DNA of 6,968 bases, taken from NCBI GenBank assembly GCA_900751785.1, contig CAADSM010000076.1, forward strand, positions 1-6,968. The letters are read 5' to 3'. Position numbers and translations under genes: made by a program. This DNA comes from Lachnospiraceae bacterium (GTDB taxonomy: Bacteria > Bacillota > Clostridia > Lachnospirales > Lachnospiraceae). Below the pieces are notes generated by a model that worked only from the letters and a program-made list of their open reading frames with translations, had not been told where the DNA came from and ran no database searches. Below are positions 1 through 6,644 of this stretch, in pieces. How positions within the stretch are numbered: the first letter of the stretch is position 1; each line of letters starts with the position of its first letter.

Positions 1-275
1 GAAACCGGCAGGGCAGGATTCGACTGACTTTCTGAGATGAGGGGCGGGGGATCCTGGCGACTTTGGAGAAGGGTCTAGAAAATCTTAAAGCTCCGGAAGG
101 TGGCGTTAATCCGAAAAACAATACTGTTTGAGTGAAACGAGTTGTATTGTTTTTCGGATTGCTCTTCGCCATCTTTCGGAGCTTTTAGCTTTTCTTACCC
201 TTCGTAACGGAGCTTGGATCCCCCGCCCCTCATCTCAGAATACGTCTTCGATTTTCTCTCTGCCCTGCCGGGTTC
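1..275 (+). repeat. Giant imperfect inverted repeat (long hairpin), clipped at left edge
   Basis: Two arms of roughly 125-130 nt face each other around a small loop near 125-143. Perfect blocks are 5-16 with 260-271 (12 bp), 30-54 with 216-240 (25 bp) and 108-124 with 144-160 (17 bp). A further block, 87-105 with 167-185, pairs throughout except for two G-T oppositions. Blocks are separated by short internal loops, and I count roughly 100 pairs in total. Bases 1-3 still pair with 273-275, so the left arm may continue outside the window. Several non-Watson-Crick positions (56/214, 62/209, 66/205, 96/176, 100/172) become G-U pairs if the plus strand is the RNA and C-A mismatches if the minus strand is. 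That favours a plus-strand structured transcript. It could instead be a MITE-like or other fold-back element. I recognise no known RNA family. Confidence 0.85.
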
Positions 276-316
276 GAACGTTATACCAACCAGAAGTTTC
301 CGTCGACAAACCCGAA

Positions 317-1276
317 TTACCCTTGGATCAGTGCTTCTACCTCTCCCCGCTCGGGCATCGCCTTGATCGCGCCTTTCTTCATCGTAACGAGCGCGGCGGC
401 GGCATTTGCGAAGGTCAGCATCTCGCCCAGCTGTTCTTCCGTCAGGCTGTCAAAATCATGCTCCAGTATGTAGTTCAGCGAGCTTCCGCAGAAGGTATCC
501 CCCGCGCCGGTCGTCTCGATCGCCTTCACTGAGAATCCCGGCCGCTCCACGCGCATTCCTTTATAGTAGGCGCGGCTGCCGTCTTTGCCCATTGTCAGGA
601 GGATCAGCGGGATATCATACTTCTCCTGGAGGTAAGCGATGCCCTCGTCATAGTCTTCTTTTCCAGAGACAAACTGGATCTCATTATCAGAGATCTTCAG
701 GATATCGCAGCAGCCGAAGCCGTACTCCATCTGCTCTTTCGCAAGATCAAGTGAGCTCCAGAGCGGCGGCCTTAGGTTCGGGTCAAAGGAGATCAGGCAT
801 CCGCCCTCCTTTGCAGCCTTCAGCGCCTTCTTCGTCGCCTCGCGGACGCCCTCATGGGTCATGGAAAGTGTTCCGAAATGGAAGAGCTTCGCCTGTCCGA
901 CAAACTCCGGATCTACCTCCTCCGGCTTCAGCATCATATCCGCTCCCGGATTGCGATAGAAGGAGAACTCCCTGTCTCCATCCGGAAATGTATGGACAAA
1001 CGCAAGGGTGGTGTTCACCTCTTCATCCATCACAAGATGAGACGCATCGATCCCGGCTTCTGTTATCGTATCTCTCAGAAGTCTGCCGAACTGATCCTTT
1101 CCTACCTTTCCGAGAAATGCTGTCTTTTTCCCCATCTTGTTGAGCAGCGCCAGCACATTGCACGGCGCTCCGCCCGGGCATGCCTCGAACATATTATTCC
1201 CCTGTTCGCTCTGTCCGTTCATCGTAAAGTCGATCAGAAGCTCGCCGAGCGCGATCACATCATACTTTTTCTTCAT
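317..1276 (-). CDS. scrK: Fructokinase (PfkB-family carbohydrate kinase)
   Basis: This 319-residue cytosolic sugar kinase most likely phosphorylates fructose with ATP to fructose 6-phosphate. The N-terminus has the GELLIDF strand (residues 11-17). PfkB signature 1, with its GG-P-N core and the GKVGKDQFG stretch, spans about 35-64. REFSFYRNPGADMML (102-116), FDPNLRP (164-170) and DILKISDNEI (191-200) are typical of bacterial and plant fructokinases. The ATP-site signature TTGAGD is at 255-260, with D260 as the expected catalytic base. Length is normal for the family. The start is supported by an AGGAGGT site at 1284-1290, seven nt upstream. It is the last gene of the minus-strand run, 69 nt after the G3E/DUF1980 gene. 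I see no promoter in that gap, only a small hairpin without a U-tract. No sucrose or PTS gene lies nearby, so fructose specificity rests on motifs alone; another PfkB sugar kinase is possible. Confidence 0.85.
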   Translation of the reverse strand: MKKKYDVIALGELLIDFTMNGQSEQGNNMFEACPGGAPCNVLALLNKMGKKTAFLGKVGKDQFGRLLRDTITEAGIDASHLVMDEEVNTTLAFVHTFPDGDREFSFYRNPGADMMLKPEEVDPEFVGQAKLFHFGTLSMTHEGVREATKKALKAAKEGGCLISFDPNLRPPLWSSLDLAKEQMEYGFGCCDILKISDNEIQFVSGKEDYDEGIAYLQEKYDIPLILLTMGKDGSRAYYKGMRVERPGFSVKAIETTGAGDTFCGSSLNYILEHDFDSLTEEQLGEMLTFANAAAALVTMKKGAIKAMPERGEVEALIQG

Positions 1277-1345
1277 CTCTCTTACCTCCTGTCTTCTGAG
1301 GGCCGCCGAAGTCTTTTCGGCGTCAACTACCCCTGAGTTCTCCCT

Positions 1346-2293
1346 CTAATTAAAATATACCAGTTCTTCTATCGGCTCTGCCGGCTCAATGTTTTCCGCC
1401 TCAAGGACTGGTCCCGCTCCGCGGTACACCGACAGATTGGCAAACCGGACTTTCGCCCGTATTTTCACCCACTGTCCAGCCTTCAGCTTCGGTGCATATG
1501 CGCTCCTGCACACATACCCCAGAAATGAAGTATCATCCGCACAGCACGTCATCGCCATGCGCCCCGGCAGAAATACTTTCGACGGAAACGCCTTAGGTTT
1601 GAGTACCTTCGCTGTATACTCCACGACCTTTCCCTTGTATCTCTCCGGGTGTTCCATCATATCCACATACCAGATCCCGTAATCCTCACGCCTGATCTCG
1701 ATCACCGGCGCTTTCAGATCATATGGCACCTCGTCCTCGAAGATATTGTCAACCTCTCCGCTCTCATCCTCGAAGATGACCTCTGCCTGCGGGCTGACCA
1801 CCTTCACGCTCCTCCGGTACCCTGCAAGAGGCTTCTTGTCCTCACAGCGGTTGAACAGCACAAGCTCTGCGCCCCGCACCATTTCCACAAAAAGCGGTTT
1901 CAGATTGGTCAGATACATCTGGAACGTGCTCGCATCTACCGTCGTGATCTTCTGCTCAATAGTCCATCCCGCCGGGAGCTTCATATTCTCAAAATCACTC
2001 ACCTTCCACATTCCGTTATACTCGATAACGACCCGCTCCGGCTCGTGCTTCCGGTTCATCTCTTCCAGCCATTCTTCCGTAAAATCTTCCTGGTCTTCCA
2101 CTCGCTCGATGACCACACCGTATCTCAGAAGCTCCATCGGGTTATACTCTTCCTCCCCCTCTTCGCAGAGGATCAGAAGGGTCTTCCCGTCAATCTGGAA
2201 ATAATCCTGCTTCAGTGTGAAGTCCAGGAACTGAGTCTTTCCGCTGTCCAGGAATCCTGTCATCAGATATACCATTACATCGGGTTCTTTCAT
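1346..2293 (-). CDS. Degenerate G3E GTPase fused to a DUF1980-like domain
   Basis: This 315-residue protein has two parts. Residues 8 to about 175 form a CobW/COG0523-like P-loop NTPase: Walker A GFLDSGKT at 13-20 (the usual GFLGAGKT with a G-to-D change), a Walker B-like VVIEYNG at 88-94, and FNRCED at 147-152 where the base-recognition NKxD is expected. The CxCC metal motif of COG0523 is absent; the matching region is acidic (CEEGEEEY, 43-50). Residues about 206-310 resemble the DUF1980 domain of YcgQ/TIGR03943 proteins, including VDMMEHPERYKGK and the pair C250-C251 followed by C262. The family link to zinc is established knowledge (ycgRQ lies in the Bacillus Zur regulon); a zinc role here is inference. 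An AGGAGA site at 2302-2307, 8 nt upstream, supports the start. The gene follows the His-rich G3E GTPase by 127 nt, suggesting the two work together. No membrane segment is visible. Confidence 0.8.
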   Translation of the reverse strand: MKEPDVMVYLMTGFLDSGKTQFLDFTLKQDYFQIDGKTLLILCEEGEEEYNPMELLRYGVVIERVEDQEDFTEEWLEEMNRKHEPERVVIEYNGMWKVSDFENMKLPAGWTIEQKITTVDASTFQMYLTNLKPLFVEMVRGAELVLFNRCEDKKPLAGYRRSVKVVSPQAEVIFEDESGEVDNIFEDEVPYDLKAPVIEIRREDYGIWYVDMMEHPERYKGKVVEYTAKVLKPKAFPSKVFLPGRMAMTCCADDTSFLGYVCRSAYAPKLKAGQWVKIRAKVRFANLSVYRGAGPVLEAENIEPAEPIEELVYFN

Positions 2294-2420
2294 TCTCCGT
2301 CTCTCCTATCTATCATTCCGGCACCGGAGCCCTGCCGCATTCTTCCTGCCGCAGGCCTCTTACTCAAGCCTTCTTACTCCGGTCTTCTCAGTGAGCTCTT
2401 CCCGGCGCCCTTTTCTTCGC
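2294..2420 (-). other. 127-nt gap between the two G3E GTPase genes
   Basis: Read on the minus strand this is the widest gap in the five-gene run. It contains short GC-rich self-complementary bits, such as TCCGG-TG-CCGGA and CCTG-CGG-CAGG, but no U-tract terminator and no -35/-10 pair that I would defend. The ribosome binding site of the downstream gene lies at 2302-2307. Confidence 0.4.
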
Positions 2421-3572
2421 TTACGCGATCCCGAACAGCTCCGCCAGTCTGTCTTCCTTCAGCTCAGCTCCGATCACGCAGATCCTTCCGGTATATTCCG
2501 GCGCGCCTGTCCGCACCTCATGCTCGCCCGGCACCATGTCAAAATAGATCCACTCGCCGTCAGCGCCTGCAACCATTCCCTTCGCACGGAGGACGTTTCC
2601 ATATGCATCGCTGCTCTCAAGCTGCTTCAAGATATCAGCAATCTGCTCCTTTGTGTAGGTGTGGATCGTCTCGCGCCCCCAGCTTGTGAAGATCTCATCT
2701 GCATGATGATGTCCCTCGTGGTCGTGATGATGGTGATCGTGGCCGCAGCAGCCCTCATGGTCATGGTGATGTTCATGATCGTGATGATGTCCATGCTCAT
2801 GGTCGTGATCCTCATGATCGTGGTGATGTCCGTGATCATGGTCGTGATCGTGGTGATGTTCATGATCATGCTCTTCATGCTCATGGTGATGATCGTGGCC
2901 GCAGCACTCTCCGTGCTCATGATGCTCTCCGCACTCCGGGCAGATCACTTCCGCGAGGAGCTCTTCCTCCAGCGACTTGCCGGACTCCATTGTCTCCAGG
3001 ATCTTCCCGCCCGGAAGCTGTGAGATCGGAGTCGTGATGAACGGAGCCTTATCATTGAGCTCACGCAGGATCGCGATCCCCTCTTCGATCTTCTCCGGCT
3101 TCGCCTTGTCCGTGCGGCTCAGGATGACTGCTCCCGCATACTCGATCTGGTTGCTGAAAAACTCGCCGAAGTTCTTGCGGTAGATCCTGCACTTTGTCAC
3201 ATCCACCACTGTCGTGAAGCTGTTGAGCTCAGCGTCGATTTCCGCCTGCACGTCCTGCACTGCCTTGATGACATCGGACAACTTGCCCACACCGGAAGGC
3301 TCGATCAGGATACGGTCCGGATGGTACGTATCGACCACTTCGCGGAGCGACTTGCCGAAATCTCCTACCAGAGAGCAGCAGATACACCCAGAGTTCATCT
3401 CTCTGATCTCAATCCCGGATTCCTTCAGGAATCCGCCGTCGATCCCGATCTCTCCGAACTCATTCTCGATCAGCACGACCTGCTCTCCGCTAAACGCCTC
3501 TGAGAGCAGCTTCTTGATCAGTGTTGTCTTTCCGGCCCCGAGGAAACCGGAGATAATATCTATCTTTGTCAT
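2421..3572 (-). CDS. His-rich CobW/COG0523 G3E GTPase, putative zinc metallochaperone
   Basis: This 383-residue cytosolic GTPase probably moves or inserts a metal into client proteins. Walker A GFLGAGKT is at 9-16, ENEFGEIGID at 36-45, the COG0523 metal motif CICC at 63-66, Walker B-like ILIEPSG at 88-94, and SRTD (152-155) stands in for NKxD. A metal-binding insert of about 217-290 holds 40 histidines in 74 residues, flanked or punctuated by C211/C214, C223-C224 and C275-C276. The CobW C-terminal domain (about 294-380, starting FTSWGRET) closes the protein. Zinc is the usual metal for such members, but Ni or Co cannot be excluded from sequence. An AAGGA site at 3581-3585, 8 nt upstream, sets the start. 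The gene lies 83 nt after the AP endonuclease gene and 127 nt before a second G3E GTPase. I find no convincing Zur operator upstream. The His tract gives low-complexity shadow frames on both strands. Confidence 0.9.
   Translation of the reverse strand: MTKIDIISGFLGAGKTTLIKKLLSEAFSGEQVVLIENEFGEIGIDGGFLKESGIEIREMNSGCICCSLVGDFGKSLREVVDTYHPDRILIEPSGVGKLSDVIKAVQDVQAEIDAELNSFTTVVDVTKCRIYRKNFGEFFSNQIEYAGAVILSRTDKAKPEKIEEGIAILRELNDKAPFITTPISQLPGGKILETMESGKSLEEELLAEVICPECGEHHEHGECCGHDHHHEHEEHDHEHHHDHDHDHGHHHDHEDHDHEHGHHHDHEHHHDHEGCCGHDHHHHDHEGHHHADEIFTSWGRETIHTYTKEQIADILKQLESSDAYGNVLRAKGMVAGADGEWIYFDMVPGEHEVRTGAPEYTGRICVIGAELKEDRLAELFGIA
2703..2924 (-). repeat. Low-complexity His/Asp/Glu codon tract
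   Basis: This is the DNA for residues 217-290 of the G3E GTPase, built from irregular repeats of CAT/CAC with GAC/GAT/GAG codons. The repetition is at codon scale and in frame. Such tracts can expand or contract by slippage, so repeat number may vary between strains; that is inference. Confidence 0.8.
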
Positions 3573-3655
3573 TTCTGTCTTCCTTCTTTCTATAATAAAT
3601 AAAACTCAATACCTCCACGCCAGATCCACACCTGCGGGCAGGCCTGAACCTCCGG

Positions 3656-4411
3656 TCAGTCCGCAATGTCCAGCTCAACCGGACAGTGGTCCGATCCCAT
3701 CACATCAGTCAGGATCTTCGCGTCCTGAAGCCTGTCCTTCAGGCTCTCCGACACGCAGAAATAGTCGATGCGCCACCCAGCATTCTTCGCCCGGGCGCTG
3801 AACCGGTAGGACCACCAGGAATAGATCCCTGTCTGATCCGGATAAAAATAGCGGAATGTATCAATGAATCCCGCATCGAGAAGTTCTGTGAACTTCTGAC
3901 GCTCCTCATCGGTAAAGCCCGCATTCTTTCTATTTGTCTTCGGGTTCTTCAGGTCAATCTCCTTGTGAGCCACGTTCATGTCTCCCGTCACGATGACAGG
4001 CTTGTTTTCCTCCAGCTTTTTCAGATACCCGCGGAAGTCATCCTCCCACTTCATCCTGTAGTCAAGCCGAGCCAGCTCGTTCTGGGAATTGGGTGTATAT
4101 ACTGTCACGAAGTAGAAATCTTCAAACTCACAGGTGATCACACGGCCTTCCTGGTCATGTTCCTCTATGCCGATCCCATAGCTCACAGAAATCGGCTCTT
4201 TCTTTGTAAACACCGCGGTTCCCGAATACCCCTTTTTCACCGCATAGTTCCAGTACTGATGATATCCTTCCAGGTCAAGGACAAGCTGTCCCTCCTGCAT
4301 CTTCGTCTCCTGGATGCAGAAAATATCAGCATCTGCCTCCTTGAAGAAATCAAGGAATCCCTTCTGGACACATGCCCGTATACCATTTACATTCCATGAT
4401 ATTAGTTTCAT
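3656..4411 (-). CDS. exoA: Exonuclease III / ExoA-type AP endonuclease
   Basis: This 251-residue, single-domain enzyme of the endonuclease/exonuclease/phosphatase fold cuts DNA 5' of abasic sites in base-excision repair and has 3' repair activity. The metal and catalytic residues of the family are visible: N7 in SWNVNGIR, E35 in QETK, Y105 in VYTPNS, D144 and N146 in TGDMNVAH, D216 in WRIDYF, and the terminal S240-D241-H242 motif. Length matches bacterial ExoA/XthA. The start has an AGGAGG site at 4416-4421, only 4 nt from the ATG. The gene begins 17 nt after the truA stop, so the two are probably co-transcribed. I see no terminator between it and the downstream G3E GTPase gene. The name could equally be xth. 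Confidence 0.93.
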   Translation of the reverse strand: MKLISWNVNGIRACVQKGFLDFFKEADADIFCIQETKMQEGQLVLDLEGYHQYWNYAVKKGYSGTAVFTKKEPISVSYGIGIEEHDQEGRVITCEFEDFYFVTVYTPNSQNELARLDYRMKWEDDFRGYLKKLEENKPVIVTGDMNVAHKEIDLKNPKTNRKNAGFTDEERQKFTELLDAGFIDTFRYFYPDQTGIYSWWSYRFSARAKNAGWRIDYFCVSESLKDRLQDAKILTDVMGSDHCPVELDIAD

Positions 4412-4428
4412 TCTGCCTCCTCTTTCTC

Positions 4429-5169
4429 TTAAACTCCGTAGTGCACCTCTTTCAGGAACAGTCCTCGCGCCGGAGCCAGAAATCCTGCCTTGCTCCGGTC
4501 CAGAGTCCTCAGCGCGTCCGCCACACTCTCGGGCGTGCGCTCCCCGGTGCCTGCTTCGATCAGGGTGCCTGTAAGTATGCGCACCATATGATAGAGAAAA
4601 CCGGTGCCTTCATACCGGATCGTCACCCGTCTGCCTTGTCCGCTGACTATTATAGCATAAATCGTCCTCTTTGTGGACTTTTCCTCTTTTTTATCAGTAA
4701 ACCCCGCAAACTCATGTGTTCCGGTCAGGTACTCTGCTGCTCTGCGCATCGCGGAAAGATCCAGCTCCCGCGGATAATGACAGCAGTATCTTCTCGAAAA
4801 CACATCCAGCTTCTCACCCGTATCAATGTGGTACTCGTACACCTTGCCCTTCGCGCTCTTCCTCGCATGGAATCCGTTTCTCACAAGCTCCGCCTCCAGG
4901 ATCCGTATATCCGGCGGCAGGAGCCCGTTCACCCGCTCCAGGAAAAAATCATCTCCCGCCAGGCCAGGAAGCACCACACTGGCCGTCTGCCCTTCCGCAT
5001 GGACGCCCGCATCTGTTCTCCCGGAGCCGTCCACTTCGACTGCATACCCTGCTTCTTCTGAAATGCACCTCTCCAGTATTCCCTGTATCGTATTCCCTGT
5101 ATTCGCCTGCCGCTGCCAGCCCTGATAACCGGTGCCGTCATAGGCGATCGTCAGTTTATATGTTCTCAT
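4429..5169 (-). CDS. truA: tRNA pseudouridine synthase A (TruA)
   Basis: This 246-residue enzyme converts uridines 38-40 of the tRNA anticodon arm to pseudouridine. The N-terminus ([17 protein letters not shown], from residue 5) and the catalytic motif [11 protein letters not shown] (48-58), with nucleophile D53, are textbook TruA. Later family blocks are THEFAGF (151-157), [11 protein letters not shown] (187-197) and APARGLFL (232-239). Length is typical. The start at 5169 fits the conserved N-terminus, although the ribosome binding site is weak (purine-rich GGGGAAGAG just upstream). The gene follows nrdR across a terminator that contains a strong promoter for truA in its loop, so truA and the genes after it can be expressed independently of nrdR. 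In many Firmicutes truA sits with ribosomal-protein genes; here its neighbours are repair and metal genes. Confidence 0.95.
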   Translation of the reverse strand: MRTYKLTIAYDGTGYQGWQRQANTGNTIQGILERCISEEAGYAVEVDGSGRTDAGVHAEGQTASVVLPGLAGDDFFLERVNGLLPPDIRILEAELVRNGFHARKSAKGKVYEYHIDTGEKLDVFSRRYCCHYPRELDLSAMRRAAEYLTGTHEFAGFTDKKEEKSTKRTIYAIIVSGQGRRVTIRYEGTGFLYHMVRILTGTLIEAGTGERTPESVADALRTLDRSKAGFLAPARGLFLKEVHYGV

Positions 5170-5196
5170 ATCTGCTCTTCCCCATTTCTTTTGGGC

Positions 5197-5238
5197 AAAA
5201 AAAATCGGCTGTACCCTGCTATGAGTATAACCGATTTT
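5197..5238 (-). terminator. Intrinsic terminator of nrdR
   Basis: On the minus strand, 5238-5229 pairs with 5210-5201 over 10 positions (one G-U) around an 18-nt loop. The 3' arm runs into eight consecutive U residues (5204-5197). It begins 20 nt after the nrdR stop codon. The same palindrome read on the plus strand is followed by a T-rich stretch, but no plus-strand gene leads into it. The loop carries the -10 box for truA. Confidence 0.85.
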
Positions 5239-5252
5239 ATTTTATTCCTCAA
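5224..5252 (-). promoter_or_regulatory. Predicted sigma-A promoter for truA and downstream genes
   Basis: On the minus strand a -35 box TTGAGG (5252-5247) is followed by exactly 17 nt and a -10 box TATACT (5229-5224), each close to the TTGACA/TATAAT consensus. Transcription should start near 5217, giving a leader of about 48 nt before the truA ATG. The -35 lies just past the nrdR stop and the -10 lies in the loop of the nrdR terminator. The truA mRNA would therefore carry only the 3' arm of that hairpin and cannot form it. Confidence 0.72.
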
Positions 5253-5258
5253 TGAATT

Positions 5259-5708
5259 TTACTGGAGGAACTTCTTCAGCTCATCCATGAACGTACTCGC
5301 ATCCTTGAACTCTCTGTACACGGATGCAAACCGCACATACGCGACAGGATCAAGGTCTTTCAGCTTGTCCATCACGATCTCGCCGATCACGCTGCTCGGG
5401 ATCTCCTTCTCTTCGCGGTTGAAGATTTCTCTCTCGATCGCATCGATGGTCTTCTGGATCTGCTCCGCCGGGACAGGTCTCTTATAGCAGGCGCTCAGCA
5501 CACCGTTCTCAATCTTGGACCGCTCATACTGTTCACGGTTGTTATCTTTCTTAATGACGATCAGGGGGATCGTCTCCACCTTCTCATAGGTGGTAAACCT
5601 TCTGCCGCACTCGTCGCAGGAACGCCTCCTGCGGATGGAGCTTTTGTCCTCCGCCGGCCGGGAATCGATCACTCTTGTATCAGGGTTTCCGCAATATGGA
5701 CATCTCAT
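5259..5708 (-). CDS. nrdR: Transcriptional repressor NrdR
   Basis: This 149-residue ATP/dATP-responsive repressor of ribonucleotide reductase genes has an N-terminal zinc ribbon (C3, C6, C31, C34 in CPYC and CDEC), followed by RRFTTYE (36-42) and an ATP-cone domain from about 46 to 136. I chose the ATG at 5708 over an in-frame ATG at 5753. Family members begin MRCPYC, an AAGGCGG site (5717-5723) lies 8 nt upstream, and the predicted transcription start near 5733 lies downstream of the longer start. It follows the ylmC-like gene by 45 nt, carries its own promoter and ends at a strong terminator. No ribonucleotide reductase gene or obvious NrdR box is visible in the window, so its targets lie elsewhere. 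Confidence 0.95.
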   Translation of the reverse strand: MRCPYCGNPDTRVIDSRPAEDKSSIRRRRSCDECGRRFTTYEKVETIPLIVIKKDNNREQYERSKIENGVLSACYKRPVPAEQIQKTIDAIEREIFNREEKEIPSSVIGEIVMDKLKDLDPVAYVRFASVYREFKDASTFMDELKKFLQ

Positions 5709-5739
5709 AGTATGTTCCGCCTTTCCTTTCGTTCTTCTC

Positions 5740-5768
5740 ATTATACACAACATCTAGAACTTTTGCAA
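5740..5768 (-). promoter_or_regulatory. Predicted sigma-A promoter for nrdR
   Basis: On the minus strand TTGCAA (5768-5763) is followed by 17 nt and a perfect TATAAT (5745-5740). The -35 lies inside the last codons of the ylmC-like gene and the expected start is near 5733, upstream of the nrdR ribosome binding site. The -35 matches consensus at four of six positions; the -10 is perfect. Confidence 0.65.
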
Positions 5769-6008
5769 AAACTTTTCTTCCTGGATCTCAACAAGTATGA
5801 TGTCCGGTCCGATCTTCTTGATACACCTGAAGGGGATCACATATTCACAGTCTGTCCCGAAGAATCCGCAGATCTTTCCCGGTCCCGGGACCACTATCGC
5901 CTCTACCTCTCCGGTACAGATATTGATCTCCACATCCACCACGCATCCCAGCCTTCTGCCACTGCAGATATTGATCACTTCTTTGTCACGCAGTTCACAG
6001 ATCCTCAT
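5754..6008 (-). CDS. YlmC/YmxH-family sporulation protein (PRC-barrel)
   Basis: This 84-residue protein belongs to the small YlmC/YmxH PRC-barrel family found in spore-forming Firmicutes; its molecular role is not known to me. The family's opening is MRICELRDKEVINICSGRRLG, with VDVEIN (25-30), VPGPGK (40-45) and YVIPF (56-60) further on. The start at 6008 is preferred over an in-frame ATG at 6080, because the extra 24 residues match nothing in the family and a G-rich site (6015-6020) lies just upstream. Seven cysteines in 84 residues (4, 15, 22, 31, 47, 54, 62) is unusually many for so small a protein. It is followed by nrdR, a neighbour pairing I recall from Clostridia, often near sigma-E/sigma-G genes; here the next gene upstream is a divergent DUF3783 gene. 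I could not assign a sporulation sigma promoter. Confidence 0.87.
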   Translation of the reverse strand: MRICELRDKEVINICSGRRLGCVVDVEINICTGEVEAIVVPGPGKICGFFGTDCEYVIPFRCIKKIGPDIILVEIQEEKFLQKF

Positions 6009-6144
6009 CCCTGTCCCCCCGTAAATCGCGGCGCCGGCACAGGCAGTGGTGTACAGCAGTCTGCAGCGCATCCCCCGCAAGGCGCTCTTCTCTTATTTAC
6101 AATATATGATGTTTCCTGCAATCCGTGCCCCTCCCATTTTCCCC

Positions 6145-6173
6145 TTTTCTTTTCTCTTCCGCTGCACTACAAT
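6145..6173 (+). promoter_or_regulatory. Possible promoter for the DUF3783-like gene
   Basis: A TACAAT -10-like box at 6168-6173 lies 64 nt before the start codon at 6237. At 17-nt spacing the -35 position holds TTTTCT (6145-6150), a poor match, so this rests mainly on the -10 and its location in the 228-nt divergent region. Expected start is near 6180. Confidence 0.35.
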
Positions 6174-6236
6174 AGGGATGTCAGCAGATCCGCAGCGATC
6201 AATGCTCAAGAAAAAATTTAAGGAGAACGACCTGTT

Positions 6237-6614
6237 ATGAAAGAAACGATCTTACTCTTCAATCCTCCGGAAAAGGAAAAGCTCTTAAAAATCGAGATGG
6301 CGCTTTTTCCTCTCCATGTACGCCTGAAAAAGATCAGTCCCGAGCAGTACAATCAGCCGCTCGGCGTTCTCGCAGGCATAAAAGATATGACTCCCGTCGA
6401 AGGGGTGTATTCAGGCGGCGAGCTTCCCGGCACACTGTTCGTATTCTGCTTTCTGGAAGGGAACAGGCTGGATCAGGCTCTCGCTGCGCTGAGACGGTGC
6501 GGCGCGGGACCGTTTCCTTACAAGGCAGTCCTGACACCGACCAACAGCCGTTGGACAGCGCCCGACTGTTTTGAAGAAATACGGCGTGAACATGAGGCCA
6601 TGCATCCTGAATGA
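6237..6614 (+). CDS. DUF3783 domain-containing protein, function unknown
   Basis: This 125-residue soluble protein has no signal peptide or membrane segment. The C-terminal half (about 66-120) matches the DUF3783 pattern as I know it from Clostridia: a hydrophobic strand LFVFCFLEG, a helix with LDQALAALRRCG, then PYKAVLTPTNSRWT (94-107) and a final charged helix EEIRREHE. The N-terminal half (ILLFNPPEKEK and following) is less conserved. Family function is not established to my knowledge. An AAGGAG site at 6220-6225 precedes the ATG by 11 nt, somewhat long. It is divergent from ylmC, is monocistronic here, and ends at a strong terminator shared as a boundary with a convergent surface-protein gene. 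Confidence 0.8.
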   Translation: MKETILLFNPPEKEKLLKIEMALFPLHVRLKKISPEQYNQPLGVLAGIKDMTPVEGVYSGGELPGTLFVFCFLEGNRLDQALAALRRCGAGPFPYKAVLTPTNSRWTAPDCFEEIRREHEAMHPE

Positions 6615-6644
6615 GCGGGGCATGCCTTTCCGGACACACACCAC

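Noticed and set aside
270..280. GGTTCGAAC, resembling a tRNA T-loop
   Set aside because: Flanking bases cannot form the T stem or acceptor stem, and the stretch is part of the inverted-repeat arm.
406..1143. Long open frame opposite the fructokinase gene
   Set aside because: Antisense shadow of a well-supported gene; Arg/Ser/Pro-rich translation without family features.
1304..1322. Hairpin CGCCGAA/TTCGGCG in the gap before the fructokinase gene
   Set aside because: Only 7 bp and no U-tract on the minus strand, so not called a terminator.
1319..1324. TTGACG as a -35 box for the fructokinase gene
   Set aside because: At 17-nt spacing the -10 position is GC-rich (GCCCTC); no promoter supported.
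1649..2689. 346-residue open frame on the plus strand across two G3E GTPase genes
   Set aside because: Shadow frame; it crosses the gap between two real minus-strand genes and shows no recognisable motif.
2703..2924. CRISPR-like repetition
   Set aside because: Repeats are irregular, codon-sized and in frame with a His-rich protein; there are no uniform repeats or unique spacers.
2627..3023. Met/Val- or Ile/Thr-rich frames resembling membrane proteins
   Set aside because: They are alternate-frame readings of the His codon tract; the hydrophobic look comes from CAT/GAT repeats.
3573..3655. Zur operator or promoter ahead of the His-rich G3E GTPase gene
   Set aside because: There is an AT-rich patch with TATTAT, but no matching -35 at proper spacing and no inverted repeat like the known Firmicute Zur box.
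3686..4399. 237-residue open frame opposite the AP endonuclease gene
   Set aside because: Antisense shadow; the minus-strand protein has all catalytic motifs.
6009..6080. N-terminal extension of the YlmC-like protein
   Set aside because: The extra 24 residues are not family-like, and a G-rich site supports the internal ATG at 6008.
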